This document shows positions 5,941 to 13,256 of a DNA stretch of 23,101 bases, piece after piece (the first letter of the stretch is position 1; every line of letters begins with the position of its first letter). A program made the position numbers and the translations under genes. The stretch spans positions 1 through 23,101 of the forward strand of contig JANRKN010000155.1 of NCBI GenBank assembly GCA_033763435.1, written 5' to 3'. Source of the stretch: JANRKN01 sp033763435 (GTDB taxonomy: Bacteria > Planctomycetota > Phycisphaerae > Phycisphaerales > UBA1924). The notes under the pieces are model-generated. The model was given only the letters and a program-made list of their open reading frames with translations, was not told where the DNA came from and did no database searches.

Positions 5941-8900
5941 TCAGAACTTCGCGCTGCGCCAGTCGCCGGACTTCTTCGTGCCGGGCTTCTGGGCGCCGGG
6001 CTGACCCGATCTGGGCACGTTGGCCTCTTTGGGCGGCGCCTCTTTGGGCAGATGCTCGGGCGGCACGAGCTTCTTCCGCAGCACCGCCAGCAGCGTCTCC
6101 GGCTCCAGATACGCCGGCGGGGGCCGGAAATACACCTCCGCCAGCTCGTCGTTGTTCCGCGCGGGCAGCACCGTCACCAGCTCGGGCTGCCCCTGGCCCA
6201 GCGCCTGCGCCAGCGGCTGCGCGTGAGGCGTGCGGAAGACCAGATCCTTGCCCCGCAGCGTGACGCCCCGGGCGCGCAGGTTCGCCAGTGCGATTCGGAG
6301 CTGCGCAAGGTCGAGCAACCGCTGCACGGGCTTGGGAGGCGCGCCGTAGGCCTCGGTGAGCGTCGCGCGCAGCTTGTCGAGGTCGGGGAACGTCGCGCTC
6401 GTCGCGAGCCGGCGGTACGCCTCGAGCCGGCGCTGGTCGCTGGGGATGTAAGGCCTGGGGATCGACGCGCTCAGCCCGACCTCGATCGCGACGCGCGAGG
6501 GCGGCTCGGGCGCGTCGGTCGTGGTCAGGTCCGTCACCGCGCGCTCGAGCAGCTGGCAGTACAGGTCATAACCCACCGCGGCGATGTGTCCGCTCTGCTC
6601 CGCGCCCAGCAGGTTGCCCGCGCCACGGATCTCGAGGTCGCGCATCGCGATCTTGAACCCCGCGCCGAGCATCGCGTACTGCTCCAGGGCCTTCAGGCGC
6701 TTCTGGGCGATCTCCTTCACCGTGCGGTCGGGCGGCAGCAGCAGATAGCAGTACGCGCGGTGCTTGCTGCGCCCCACGCGCCCGCGCAACTGATGCAGTT
6801 CCGCGAGCCCGAAGCGGTCGGCATGGTCGATGATGATCGTGTTCGCCGTGGGGTTGTCGATGCCCGACTCGATGATCGTCGTCGAGACCAGGATGTCCGC
6901 CTGCCGACGCATGAACTTGAGCATCACCTCCTCGAGATCGTGCGGGCTCATCTGCCCGTGGCCCACGACGATGCGCGTGCCCTCGGGTGAGAGCTTGAGC
7001 ACCTGGTCGGCGACGCTCTGGATGTCGTACACGCGGTTGTGGACGTAGTAGACCTGCCCCTCGCGCGCGAGCTCCCGCGCGATCGCCTGCGACACGCGCT
7101 TCTCGTTGTACGGGATCACCTCGGTCACAATCGCGCGCCGATCCAGCGGCGGCGTCGCGAGGCTCGAGATGTCGCGGATGCCCAGCATCGCCATGTGCAG
7201 CGTGCGCGGGATGGGCGTCGCCGACAGCGTCAGCACGTCCACCGTGAGCCGCAGACGCAGCAGCCGCTCTTTGTGCTCGACGCCGAAGCGCTGCTCTTCG
7301 TCGATGATCACCAGGCCCAGTTCCTTGAACACCACGTCCTGACTGAGGATGCGGTGCGTGCCGATCACGATGTCGACCGCGCCCTCGGCCAGTTTCTGCA
7401 GGATCTCCCGCGCCTCGCCGTCGGTCTTGAAGCGTGAGAGACTCTCGACGCGGAAGGGATAGCCCGCAAAGCGCGCGCGGAACGTGCGCTCGTGCTGCTC
7501 GGCGAGCACGGTCGTCGGCACGAGCACGGCGACCTGCTTGCCCGCCTCCGCGGCCTTGAATGCCGCGCGGATCGCAAGCTCCGTCTTGCCGAAGCCCACG
7601 TCGCCGCAGATCAGCCGGTCCATCGGGCGCGCGGACTGCATGTCCTTCTTGATCGCGCCCAGCGCCGCGAGCTGGTCCTCCGTCTCCTCGTACGGGAACG
7701 CGGCCTCGAACTCGTTCTGCCACATCGTGTCGGGTGGATACTGCACGCCCGGCATGTGCTGCCGCGCGGCGCGCACGCGCAACAGCTCAGCCGCAAGATC
7801 GCGCACCGAGGCGCTCACACGCTCGACCTGCGACTTCCAGCGCTGCCCGCCGAGGATCGAGAGGGGCGGCTTGCCCGAGAACCCGCCGACGTACCGCTGC
7901 ACGAGGTCGATCTGCGTCGCGGGCACGTAGAGCCGGCTCTTGGCCGCGAACTCGAGGATCAGGTACTCCTCGCTCTCGGGCGCGGGGCCGGAGTCGTCCT
8001 TCTTCTTGAGCTTCTCGGGGCGCAGGTGCACGCCCGGGCCGGTGGGCAGCGTGGGCGCCTGCGTGCCGGGCAGGTCGCGCGGCTTCATCAGCGCCAGGCC
8101 CCGATAGATCGCGATGCCGTGGTCGGTGTGCACCACGTAGTCGTCGGGCTGGAAGTCCAGGAACGTGTCGATCGCGCGTGCGGACTTGATCCCACCGCGC
8201 CGACGGCGCACGCCCTCGCGCCCGACCAGCTCGTGATACGGCACCACGGTCAGCAGGGGCTGATCGCTCTCGGGTGCGCGCAGCGCAAAGCCGCGGTGGA
8301 CGTAGCACTCAAAGGGCTCAAGCCGCGCGCGGGCCTCGGGCGCGTGCTGCGCGATCAGTTCCCGCACGCGCGCCAAGTCCCCCGGCGTGTGCGCCGGCAG
8401 CACCACGCGCCCGGGAAGCGCCGCGATCTCTTTGATCGCCTCGGGCGCCTCGCGCGGCAAAGGCGGCAGAGGCGAGACGGGCACATCGATCCGCACGTCC
8501 GCGCTCGCCGCGCCCGCGCTGAACTGGTTCAGCTCCGCCAGCGCGCCGAACCGCGCACTGAGCCGCTTCAGCGCCGCGGGCGGGCCTTCGATGCCCTTGG
8601 CGTCCAGCACGCGCTCGAAGTAGCCGCGCGCCTGTTCGACGACTTCGAGCGTTTCGTGCAGGACCACGGCGCACGCGCGCGGGAGCAGATCGGTGAACGA
8701 CACAGGCTCACCGGCCTCGCGCGCGCGATCAAGGTCAGCGCACACGAGCTGCACGCCGCGGACCGCGCGGTCGGTCGCCATCGTGTCGGGGTCGATCTCC
8801 GCGATGCGGTCGATGGTGTCGCCGAAGAAATCGAGCCTCACGGGCCTGCCCGCGGCGATGTTCTCCTCGGGCGCCGCACCGGGCGGGAACACATCGAGAA

Positions 8901-9444
8901 TGCCGCCGCGCAGCGCAAAGTCGCCCGGCTCCTCGACCGCCTCGACGCGCCGATAGCCCGCCGACTCAAGCCAGCGCACCAGATCCGTCAGCTTGTGGTC
9001 CTGCCCGACCTCCAGCACGCGCAGCAGCCGATCGATCGCGCCCGGCGGCGGCACAAGCTGCATCAGGGCCGGGATCGGCGCGATCACTACCGCGGGCGCA
9101 CGCTCGTCCAGCGTCACGGCGCGCTTGATCACCGACAGACGCTCCGCGAACAGCTCCAGACTCGCCGAGCTCTCGCCCGGCAAACTCTCCAGCGCGGGCA
9201 AGCGCAGCACATTCAGCGCGCCCTGCAGCTGCGCAAGCTCGTCGAGGGCTTCCTCGGCATCGTCCAAGTGCGCGAGCACGAGCAGGATGGGCCGGGAGAG
9301 CTCCCGCGCGAGCGCCCCCGCAGTGAACGCCGCGCTCGAACCCGCCGAGCCGGTCGCGACGACGCGCTGACCCTGCGCAAGCGCGCCCGCGAGCGCGCGC
9401 AGCGCGGGCTGGGCCGAGAGCGTGTTGAGCACGTCCGCGAGCAT
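5941..9444 (-). CDS. mfd: Transcription-repair coupling factor Mfd
   Basis: ATP-dependent DNA translocase that removes RNA polymerase stalled at lesions and recruits UvrA. The 1167-residue length is typical. Domains in order: a UvrB-like N-terminal module (about 1-330, with degenerate Walker-type GSAGSSAAF as is normal for Mfd), a CarD-like RNA-polymerase interaction domain (about 425-520, DDYVVHTDHGIAIYRG ... SRLYVPATQIDLVQRYVG) with an inserted linker containing KLKKKDD, then the RecG-like motor: Walker A GDVGFGKTE near 613, DEEQ near 713, LSATPIPRTL, TTIIESGIDNP and QLRGRVGR near 886. A C-terminal D7-like region follows and ends in a Lys/Pro-rich tail. An upstream in-frame TTG (9510) would add 22 Arg/Pro-rich residues; ATG 9444 starts directly at the folded domain and is preferred, though no clear SD precedes it. 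It is probably last in an operon with comEA-like and GH10-like genes. Confidence 0.96.
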   Translation of the reverse strand: MLADVLNTLSAQPALRALAGALAQGQRVVATGSAGSSAAFTAGALARELSRPILLVLAHLDDAEEALDELAQLQGALNVLRLPALESLPGESSASLELFAERLSVIKRAVTLDERAPAVVIAPIPALMQLVPPPGAIDRLLRVLEVGQDHKLTDLVRWLESAGYRRVEAVEEPGDFALRGGILDVFPPGAAPEENIAAGRPVRLDFFGDTIDRIAEIDPDTMATDRAVRGVQLVCADLDRAREAGEPVSFTDLLPRACAVVLHETLEVVEQARGYFERVLDAKGIEGPPAALKRLSARFGALAELNQFSAGAASADVRIDVPVSPLPPLPREAPEAIKEIAALPGRVVLPAHTPGDLARVRELIAQHAPEARARLEPFECYVHRGFALRAPESDQPLLTVVPYHELVGREGVRRRRGGIKSARAIDTFLDFQPDDYVVHTDHGIAIYRGLALMKPRDLPGTQAPTLPTGPGVHLRPEKLKKKDDSGPAPESEEYLILEFAAKSRLYVPATQIDLVQRYVGGFSGKPPLSILGGQRWKSQVERVSASVRDLAAELLRVRAARQHMPGVQYPPDTMWQNEFEAAFPYEETEDQLAALGAIKKDMQSARPMDRLICGDVGFGKTELAIRAAFKAAEAGKQVAVLVPTTVLAEQHERTFRARFAGYPFRVESLSRFKTDGEAREILQKLAEGAVDIVIGTHRILSQDVVFKELGLVIIDEEQRFGVEHKERLLRLRLTVDVLTLSATPIPRTLHMAMLGIRDISSLATPPLDRRAIVTEVIPYNEKRVSQAIARELAREGQVYYVHNRVYDIQSVADQVLKLSPEGTRIVVGHGQMSPHDLEEVMLKFMRRQADILVSTTIIESGIDNPTANTIIIDHADRFGLAELHQLRGRVGRSKHRAYCYLLLPPDRTVKEIAQKRLKALEQYAMLGAGFKIAMRDLEIRGAGNLLGAEQSGHIAAVGYDLYCQLLERAVTDLTTTDAPEPPSRVAIEVGLSASIPRPYIPSDQRRLEAYRRLATSATFPDLDKLRATLTEAYGAPPKPVQRLLDLAQLRIALANLRARGVTLRGKDLVFRTPHAQPLAQALGQGQPELVTVLPARNNDELAEVYFRPPPAYLEPETLLAVLRKKLVPPEHLPKEAPPKEANVPRSGQPGAQKPGTKKSGDWRSAKF

Positions 9445-9532
9445 CGGGAGGCGATCCGTGCGCAGGGTCGGGCCCGGCCGGGCGAGCCCTCGCGCCGGTC
9501 GCGTCCGCAACTGCGTTGGAGCGAGGATATCG

Positions 9533-9580
9533 GGGAGGCCGCGGCCGGGGCGCGGCCAGAGTCGCGGCCAGAGTCGGGGG
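9533..9580. repeat. Short tandem duplication between comEA-like gene and mfd
   Basis: The 12-bp unit CGCGGCCAGAGT occurs twice in tandem near 9550-9575, in the 147-bp gap between the comEA-like stop and the mfd start. It adds to G/C-rich partial repeats; no function is evident. Boundaries are approximate. Confidence 0.45.
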
Positions 9581-9591
9581 CAGCTTTGGGC

Positions 9592-10134
9592 TCAGGGCCC
9601 GACCGTCACCTTCGCGCGGAACTTGTCGATCGTCTTCTTGCCGATGCCCGAGACGCGGTCAAGGTCATCAACGCTCCGGAACGGGCCCCGGGCGGTGCGG
9701 TCGTCGATGATCCGCTGCGCGAGCGCAGGGCCGATGCCCGGCAGCATCTCGAGCTGTTCTTTGGTCGCGCGGTTGAGATCGATCGGCGCGGCGACCGGAG
9801 GCGGCGGCAGCGGCGCGGGGAGCTTCTCCGCCGAGGCCGTCGGTTCGGCGGTCAACGCTGGCACCGCGTCGGCATTCGCGGGGGTCGAGACGTCCGGCAC
9901 CGGAGCGGTGGATGACGCGGAAGCTGCAGCGGGCAAGGACGCGGGGGTGGGCGCGGGGGTGGGCGTAGGGGTGGGCGACGTCTCGGGCGTCGCCGTGGCC
10001 GTCGGCGCGGGCTTGGGTCCCTGACGCATGTGGAACGCCCAGATGGTGCCCATCACGGTGAGCATCATGAGCGCGCCCACCAGCGCCCAGGTCGCAGCGT
10101 CGCGCGGTCGGATGCTCGGCGGGCCTTCGCTCAT
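9592..10134 (-). CDS. ComEA-like membrane-anchored helix-hairpin-helix protein
   Basis: 180 residues. One N-terminal membrane helix (about 16-36, WALVGALMMLTVMGTIWAF), a long Pro/Thr/Ala-rich linker (about 38-115), then a double helix-hairpin-helix domain at 118-178 with the hallmark LNRATKEQLEMLPGIGPALA and VSGIGKKTI. In the ComEA family this domain binds double-stranded DNA outside the inner membrane during natural transformation; many bacteria also carry such proteins of unknown role. No other competence genes (comEC, comF, pilus) are nearby. Its ATG follows the stop of the GH10-like gene after 3 bp, so the two are almost certainly co-transcribed and may be translationally coupled. mfd lies 147 bp further on. 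DNA binding is well supported; a role in uptake here is inference. Confidence 0.85.
   Translation of the reverse strand: MSEGPPSIRPRDAATWALVGALMMLTVMGTIWAFHMRQGPKPAPTATATPETSPTPTPTPAPTPASLPAAASASSTAPVPDVSTPANADAVPALTAEPTASAEKLPAPLPPPPVAAPIDLNRATKEQLEMLPGIGPALAQRIIDDRTARGPFRSVDDLDRVSGIGKKTIDKFRAKVTVGP
9941..9976. repeat. Three 12-bp tandem units in the Pro/Thr linker
   Basis: Units GCGGGGGTGGGC, GCGGGGGTGGGC and GTAGGGGTGGGC lie in tandem and encode Thr/Ala-Pro repeats in the linker of the ComEA-like protein. Unit-number change would keep frame and alter the reach of the DNA-binding domain from the membrane. Confidence 0.7.
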
Positions 10135-10137
10135 GCG

Positions 10138-11973
10138 TTACACCCCGCGGCGGAGCAGATTCAGCGCAGCGATCGGCGAGCGGTTCTCGCGCAGCGCCTT
10201 GCGGATCTCGGCCATGCGACGCGCCGCGGGCTTGAGCTGTCCGCCCGCGCTCACCAGCCCTCCGCCGGGCATGTCGGGCGCCGAACCGGGCGAGGCGGGC
10301 ACGTCGGCCAGTTCCTGCCAGCAGACCGAGTGCACCGAGGGCTTGCTCAGCGCGACGCACAGGAACGGCGCGAGCCACTCGGCCTGCTGCTCGTCGCTCC
10401 ATGCGCTGCGCCATGTGCCGGGCGTGCGCGCGATCGCGGGCTCGGCGCTGGGCGCGGGCATGAGGGGCAGGTCATCATCATCGTCGTCGTTGATGGGCGC
10501 GGGCGCGGGCACGCTGGGCGCGGGAGTCGGGGGCGAATCGATCGAGGGACACCCGAGCATCGTCAGCGCCAGCGGCTTCTCGAACGCGGCATAGCGGTCC
10601 AGCAGCGCGCTGAACGCCAGCAGGTCGCGCGCGCTGCGCCCCGAGGCCGCCTGACCCATCTGCACCCGCAGGCCGATCGCGTCGACCGCGAGGTTCGCGC
10701 CCAGGCCCTGCGCGAGCGCGTCGGTGTACAGCAGCGCGGGCAGGCTCTTGCGCTGGCGCGCGTGATACTCGCCCCAGGGCTCGGAGATCTCGACCTGGAT
10801 CTTCGCGGTCGGGTGCAGCTTGCGCACGAGCAGGATCGCGATGCGCGTGAGGTCGATGATCTGCTCGTACGTGAGCCGGAAGTGCGCGCTCGCGTGCAGA
10901 CCGCTGGCGACAGTCCAGCGCGTGACCGTCCGGCGATAGCGCGTGACGACCGCCTGCACGTGCTCCACGACCAAGTCGCGGAGCGTTTCGTAGTCGTTCT
11001 CCCAGATCAGGACCGACTCGGGAACCGTCGTCGCGCGCAGGTCGATCAGAGGGCCCGCAACCACGGGCATCTTCGCGACGCGCACGGCCCACTCGATCCA
11101 GCGGTCGGTCGGGCCCCAGTTGTACTTGCCCTCGCTGGGCTCCATCGCGGACCAGCGCGTGGGGATCGACACGAAATCGCCGCAGGCAGAGGCGACCTTC
11201 TGCACGACCTCGTTGAACGCCGCGGGGGTCGCGACGCAGCCGATCGCGGCCGTCGCCGGGTGAACGACGCCGCCCTGCCCCGGGACATTGACCGCGCCGC
11301 CGGCGCCCGGCGCTTCGCCCGTGAGGGTCGTGAAGCGCTTGACCGCGCGGGCGTAAAGCTCGCCCGAGATGCGCCCCTTGATCTGCCGGTCCGCGTCGAT
11401 CAGCGCGAGCCGCTCGCCCGCGTCGATCGCGAGCGCGAGTGACCGCGCCGCGCGGTCGGAGGAAGCGATCAGGTCCGAGGCGATGCGGGCGGCGTCGGCA
11501 CCCGCCGAGTCACCCGCGTGTTCCGCGCGCCCGCACGCGACCAGCGCCGCGGTGAACTCCTGCCGGGCCTTTTCAAACTCGGCGAGCACCGGGTCGTCGC
11601 CCGCGAGCTCAAAGAGCCCCCACTCCTCGAGCTTGTTGAACACCAGCATCAGCCGATGACGCGCAAGCTCGAGCCAGAGCACGTACGGCTGGTCGGTCGC
11701 CTTGCGGTCAGGGAGCAGGCAGGTCTGGAGCGTGAGCAGCCCGAGCGAGCCCGAGCCCTCGGGCGCGGGGACAGGGATCTGGAGGCAGAGCCCCGCCGAC
11801 TCGTTGCCCGAGCGCTCGGCACGGATGACGCACATCCCGGGCCAGGCGCTCGCGGGCTCGATCGTGATCGTCGCCTGAAGCGGGAGGTCGTCGGCGGCAA
11901 ACAGATGCGCGTGCCGTTCGGCGAACGCCTTCGACACCGCGCCGCCCGGATCAGGAACCACGAATCGCAGCAT
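10138..11973 (-). CDS. GH10 (xylanase-fold) family protein lacking canonical catalytic glutamates
   Basis: 611 residues with no signal peptide. An N-terminal beta-rich region (1-125) and a helical segment (about 125-225) precede a TIM-barrel region recognisable as glycoside hydrolase family 10 by its early strands: IPTRWSAMEPSEGKYNW near 268-285 matches the family's 'TPEN..KW...EP..G.F.F' segment. Later barrel landmarks are present but altered. The strand normally ending WDVVNE reads RWTVASGLHA (about 350), so the acid/base Glu is absent. The strand normally 'ITELD' reads ALTMLGCPS (about 466-475), so the nucleophile is absent. VDAIGLRVQM (about 428) matches the family's 'DGIGLQ.H' strand. 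A poly-Asp stretch (DDDDDD) lies in a Pro/Ala loop before the last strand (VHSVCWQELAD). It probably no longer hydrolyses xylan; a binding or regulatory role is inference. It is first in a probable operon with comEA-like and mfd. Confidence 0.72.
   Translation of the reverse strand: MLRFVVPDPGGAVSKAFAERHAHLFAADDLPLQATITIEPASAWPGMCVIRAERSGNESAGLCLQIPVPAPEGSGSLGLLTLQTCLLPDRKATDQPYVLWLELARHRLMLVFNKLEEWGLFELAGDDPVLAEFEKARQEFTAALVACGRAEHAGDSAGADAARIASDLIASSDRAARSLALAIDAGERLALIDADRQIKGRISGELYARAVKRFTTLTGEAPGAGGAVNVPGQGGVVHPATAAIGCVATPAAFNEVVQKVASACGDFVSIPTRWSAMEPSEGKYNWGPTDRWIEWAVRVAKMPVVAGPLIDLRATTVPESVLIWENDYETLRDLVVEHVQAVVTRYRRTVTRWTVASGLHASAHFRLTYEQIIDLTRIAILLVRKLHPTAKIQVEISEPWGEYHARQRKSLPALLYTDALAQGLGANLAVDAIGLRVQMGQAASGRSARDLLAFSALLDRYAAFEKPLALTMLGCPSIDSPPTPAPSVPAPAPINDDDDDDLPLMPAPSAEPAIARTPGTWRSAWSDEQQAEWLAPFLCVALSKPSVHSVCWQELADVPASPGSAPDMPGGGLVSAGGQLKPAARRMAEIRKALRENRSPIAALNLLRRGV
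10468..10490. repeat. ATC/GTC triplet run encoding poly-Asp
   Basis: A run of (ATC)n(GTC)n triplets encodes six consecutive Asp residues (NDDDDDDLP) in a loop of the GH10-like protein. It is an in-frame slippage-prone microsatellite; boundaries are approximate. Confidence 0.65.
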
Positions 11974-12143
11974 GAACGACCCGATCCTCCCTTAGCCACC
12001 CTACTCCACCCAACCCCACCCAATCCCTCCGCATCCGCCTTCCCAGCCCAGTCTAGCGCCCGCCGGGCGGGGTCGGGACCGACGCGATACGACCGCGTCG
12101 CGCGATCCGTTCCGGCTTGCCGCGGCGAACCCTACCCTCGCGC
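11974..12143. other. Divergent intergenic region between GH10-like gene and purC
   Basis: 170 bp holding the control regions for both directions. On the minus strand a GGGAGG lies about 12 nt before ATG 11973, longer than the ideal spacing. On the plus strand, CCCACCCAA/CCCACCCAAT-type pyrimidine-rich direct repeats run near 12001-12030, followed by the TACCCT box listed separately. Confidence 0.4.
12133..12138 (+). promoter_or_regulatory. Candidate -10 box (TACCCT) for leaderless purC
   Basis: TACCCT ends 5 nt before ATG 12144, and there is no Shine-Dalgarno. The spacing and spacer (CGCGC) closely match the hypothetical gene at 4583 (TATCCT, CACGC). No good -35 element is visible. Confidence 0.42.
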
Positions 12144-13106
12144 ATGACCCCAGCCGCCCGGCCCGTTTTTCAGACCGATCTCGACCTGCCGGGCCTGCGC
12201 CGGGGCAAGGTCCGCGACGTCTACGACCTCCCGCCGGGCATCCACGCGCCGGGGTCGGCTGCGGCCGCCGGGCTGCTCATCGTCGCCTCCGACCGCATCT
12301 CGGCCTTCGACGTGGTGATGCCCACGCCGATCCCCGGCAAGGGGCGTCTGCTCACGGGCATCGCGACGTTCTGGCTGCGCTGGATCGAGTCCCGAGGCCT
12401 GTGCCGGACGCACCTGGTTTCGACCGACGCGGGGCTGATCCCGCAGGCCGCGCTGGGCCGCACGGCGCGCGCCGATCTCGAAGGCCGCGTCATGCTCGCG
12501 CGCCGATGCCGGGTGATTCCCATCGAGTGCGTCGCCCGCGGCTATCTCGAAGGCTCGGGCTGGAAGGAGTATCAGCAGACCGGCTCGGTCTGCGGCATCA
12601 AGCTGCCCGCGGGCCTCAAACAGTGCGACCGGCTCCCCGAGCCCATCTTCACCCCCGCGACCAAGGAAGAGCAGGGCAAGCACGACGAGAACGTCTCGTT
12701 CGAGCGCGCCTCGGCGCTCGTGGGCGGGGCGCTGATGGACAAGCTGCGGACGCTGACGCTGAACATCTATCGGGCTGCCGCGGATCACGCGCGCGAACGC
12801 GGGATCATCATCGCCGACACCAAGTTCGAGTTCGGCCTGCCCGACGAACAGGGCGCCGACGCGCGCGAGCCGATCCTGATCGATGAGGCGCTCACGCCCG
12901 ACTCCTCGCGCTTCTGGCCCGCGGTCGACTACGCGCCGGGCCGGGCGCAGAAGAGCTACGACAAGCAGTTCCTCCGCGAGTATCTTGAAACGCTCGTCGC
13001 CCAGGGCACGTGGAACAAGCAGGCGCCCGGGCCCGAACTGCCCGCGGAGATCATCGAGGGCACGCGGGCGAGGTACCAGGCCGCGTTCGATCAGCTCACG
13101 CGTTGA
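12144..13106 (+). CDS. purC: Phosphoribosylaminoimidazole-succinocarboxamide synthase (SAICAR synthetase)
   Basis: ATP-dependent ligase of de novo purine synthesis that joins CAIR and L-aspartate to give SAICAR. The 320-residue product has the family pattern throughout: RGKVRDVYDL near 20 (ATP-binding loop), SDRISAFDVVMPTPIPGKG near 49, VARGYLEGSGWKEYQQTG, ADTKFEFGL near 224 and DEALTPDSSRFW near 247. It is longer than the roughly 240-residue E. coli type and matches the approximately 300-residue type found in yeast and many other bacteria. An in-frame TTG at 12117 would add MPRRTLPSR with no SD; ATG 12144 is preferred because it directly follows a TACCCT box and starts just before the conserved domain. 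No other pur gene is adjacent, so it is not in a purine operon here. Confidence 0.96.
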   Translation: MTPAARPVFQTDLDLPGLRRGKVRDVYDLPPGIHAPGSAAAAGLLIVASDRISAFDVVMPTPIPGKGRLLTGIATFWLRWIESRGLCRTHLVSTDAGLIPQAALGRTARADLEGRVMLARRCRVIPIECVARGYLEGSGWKEYQQTGSVCGIKLPAGLKQCDRLPEPIFTPATKEEQGKHDENVSFERASALVGGALMDKLRTLTLNIYRAAADHARERGIIIADTKFEFGLPDEQGADAREPILIDEALTPDSSRFWPAVDYAPGRAQKSYDKQFLREYLETLVAQGTWNKQAPGPELPAEIIEGTRARYQAAFDQLTR

Positions 13107-13127
13107 GCGGCGGATGATCGGCGCATG

Positions 13128-13165
13128 AAAAAGGCGGGAGTGCCCAGGTGCGAGCCTCTCCCGCC
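13128..13165 (-). terminator. Intrinsic terminator oriented to the minus strand
   Basis: Perfect 8-bp stem GGCGGGAG (13133-13140) and CTCCCGCC (13158-13165) with a 17-nt loop. Read on the minus strand it is followed directly by TTTTT, the classical Rho-independent layout. On the plus strand, where purC ends 26 bp earlier, no T-tract follows. No minus-strand gene precedes it, so either it is a bare hairpin for purC or it ends an unannotated minus-strand RNA. Confidence 0.6.
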
Positions 13166-13241
13166 GGGATGGGGGCAGTGATGGGGTGCAGAATCTACCA
13201 GACCTTTGTCCGCCTTGCACGCGACTCGGGGGGAAGACCTT

Positions 13242-13253
13242 AGGGAAGAGGAG
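13242..13253 (+). promoter_or_regulatory. Shine-Dalgarno of the first GT41 gene
   Basis: The purine-rich AGGGAAGAGGAG lies just before ATG 13257. It favours this start over the in-frame TTG at 13206, which has none. Confidence 0.65.
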
Positions 13254-13256
13254 ACG

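Noticed and set aside
9445..9510. Longer mfd from an in-frame TTG at 9510
   Set aside because: It adds a short Arg/Pro-rich stretch without SD; ATG 9444 starts at the folded domain.
7492..9915. 807-codon plus-strand frame antisense to mfd
   Set aside because: Arg/His-rich composition without motifs; the minus strand encodes an unmistakable Mfd throughout.
12117..12143. Longer purC from TTG 12117
   Set aside because: It would place the TACCCT box inside the coding region and adds residues not expected in the family.
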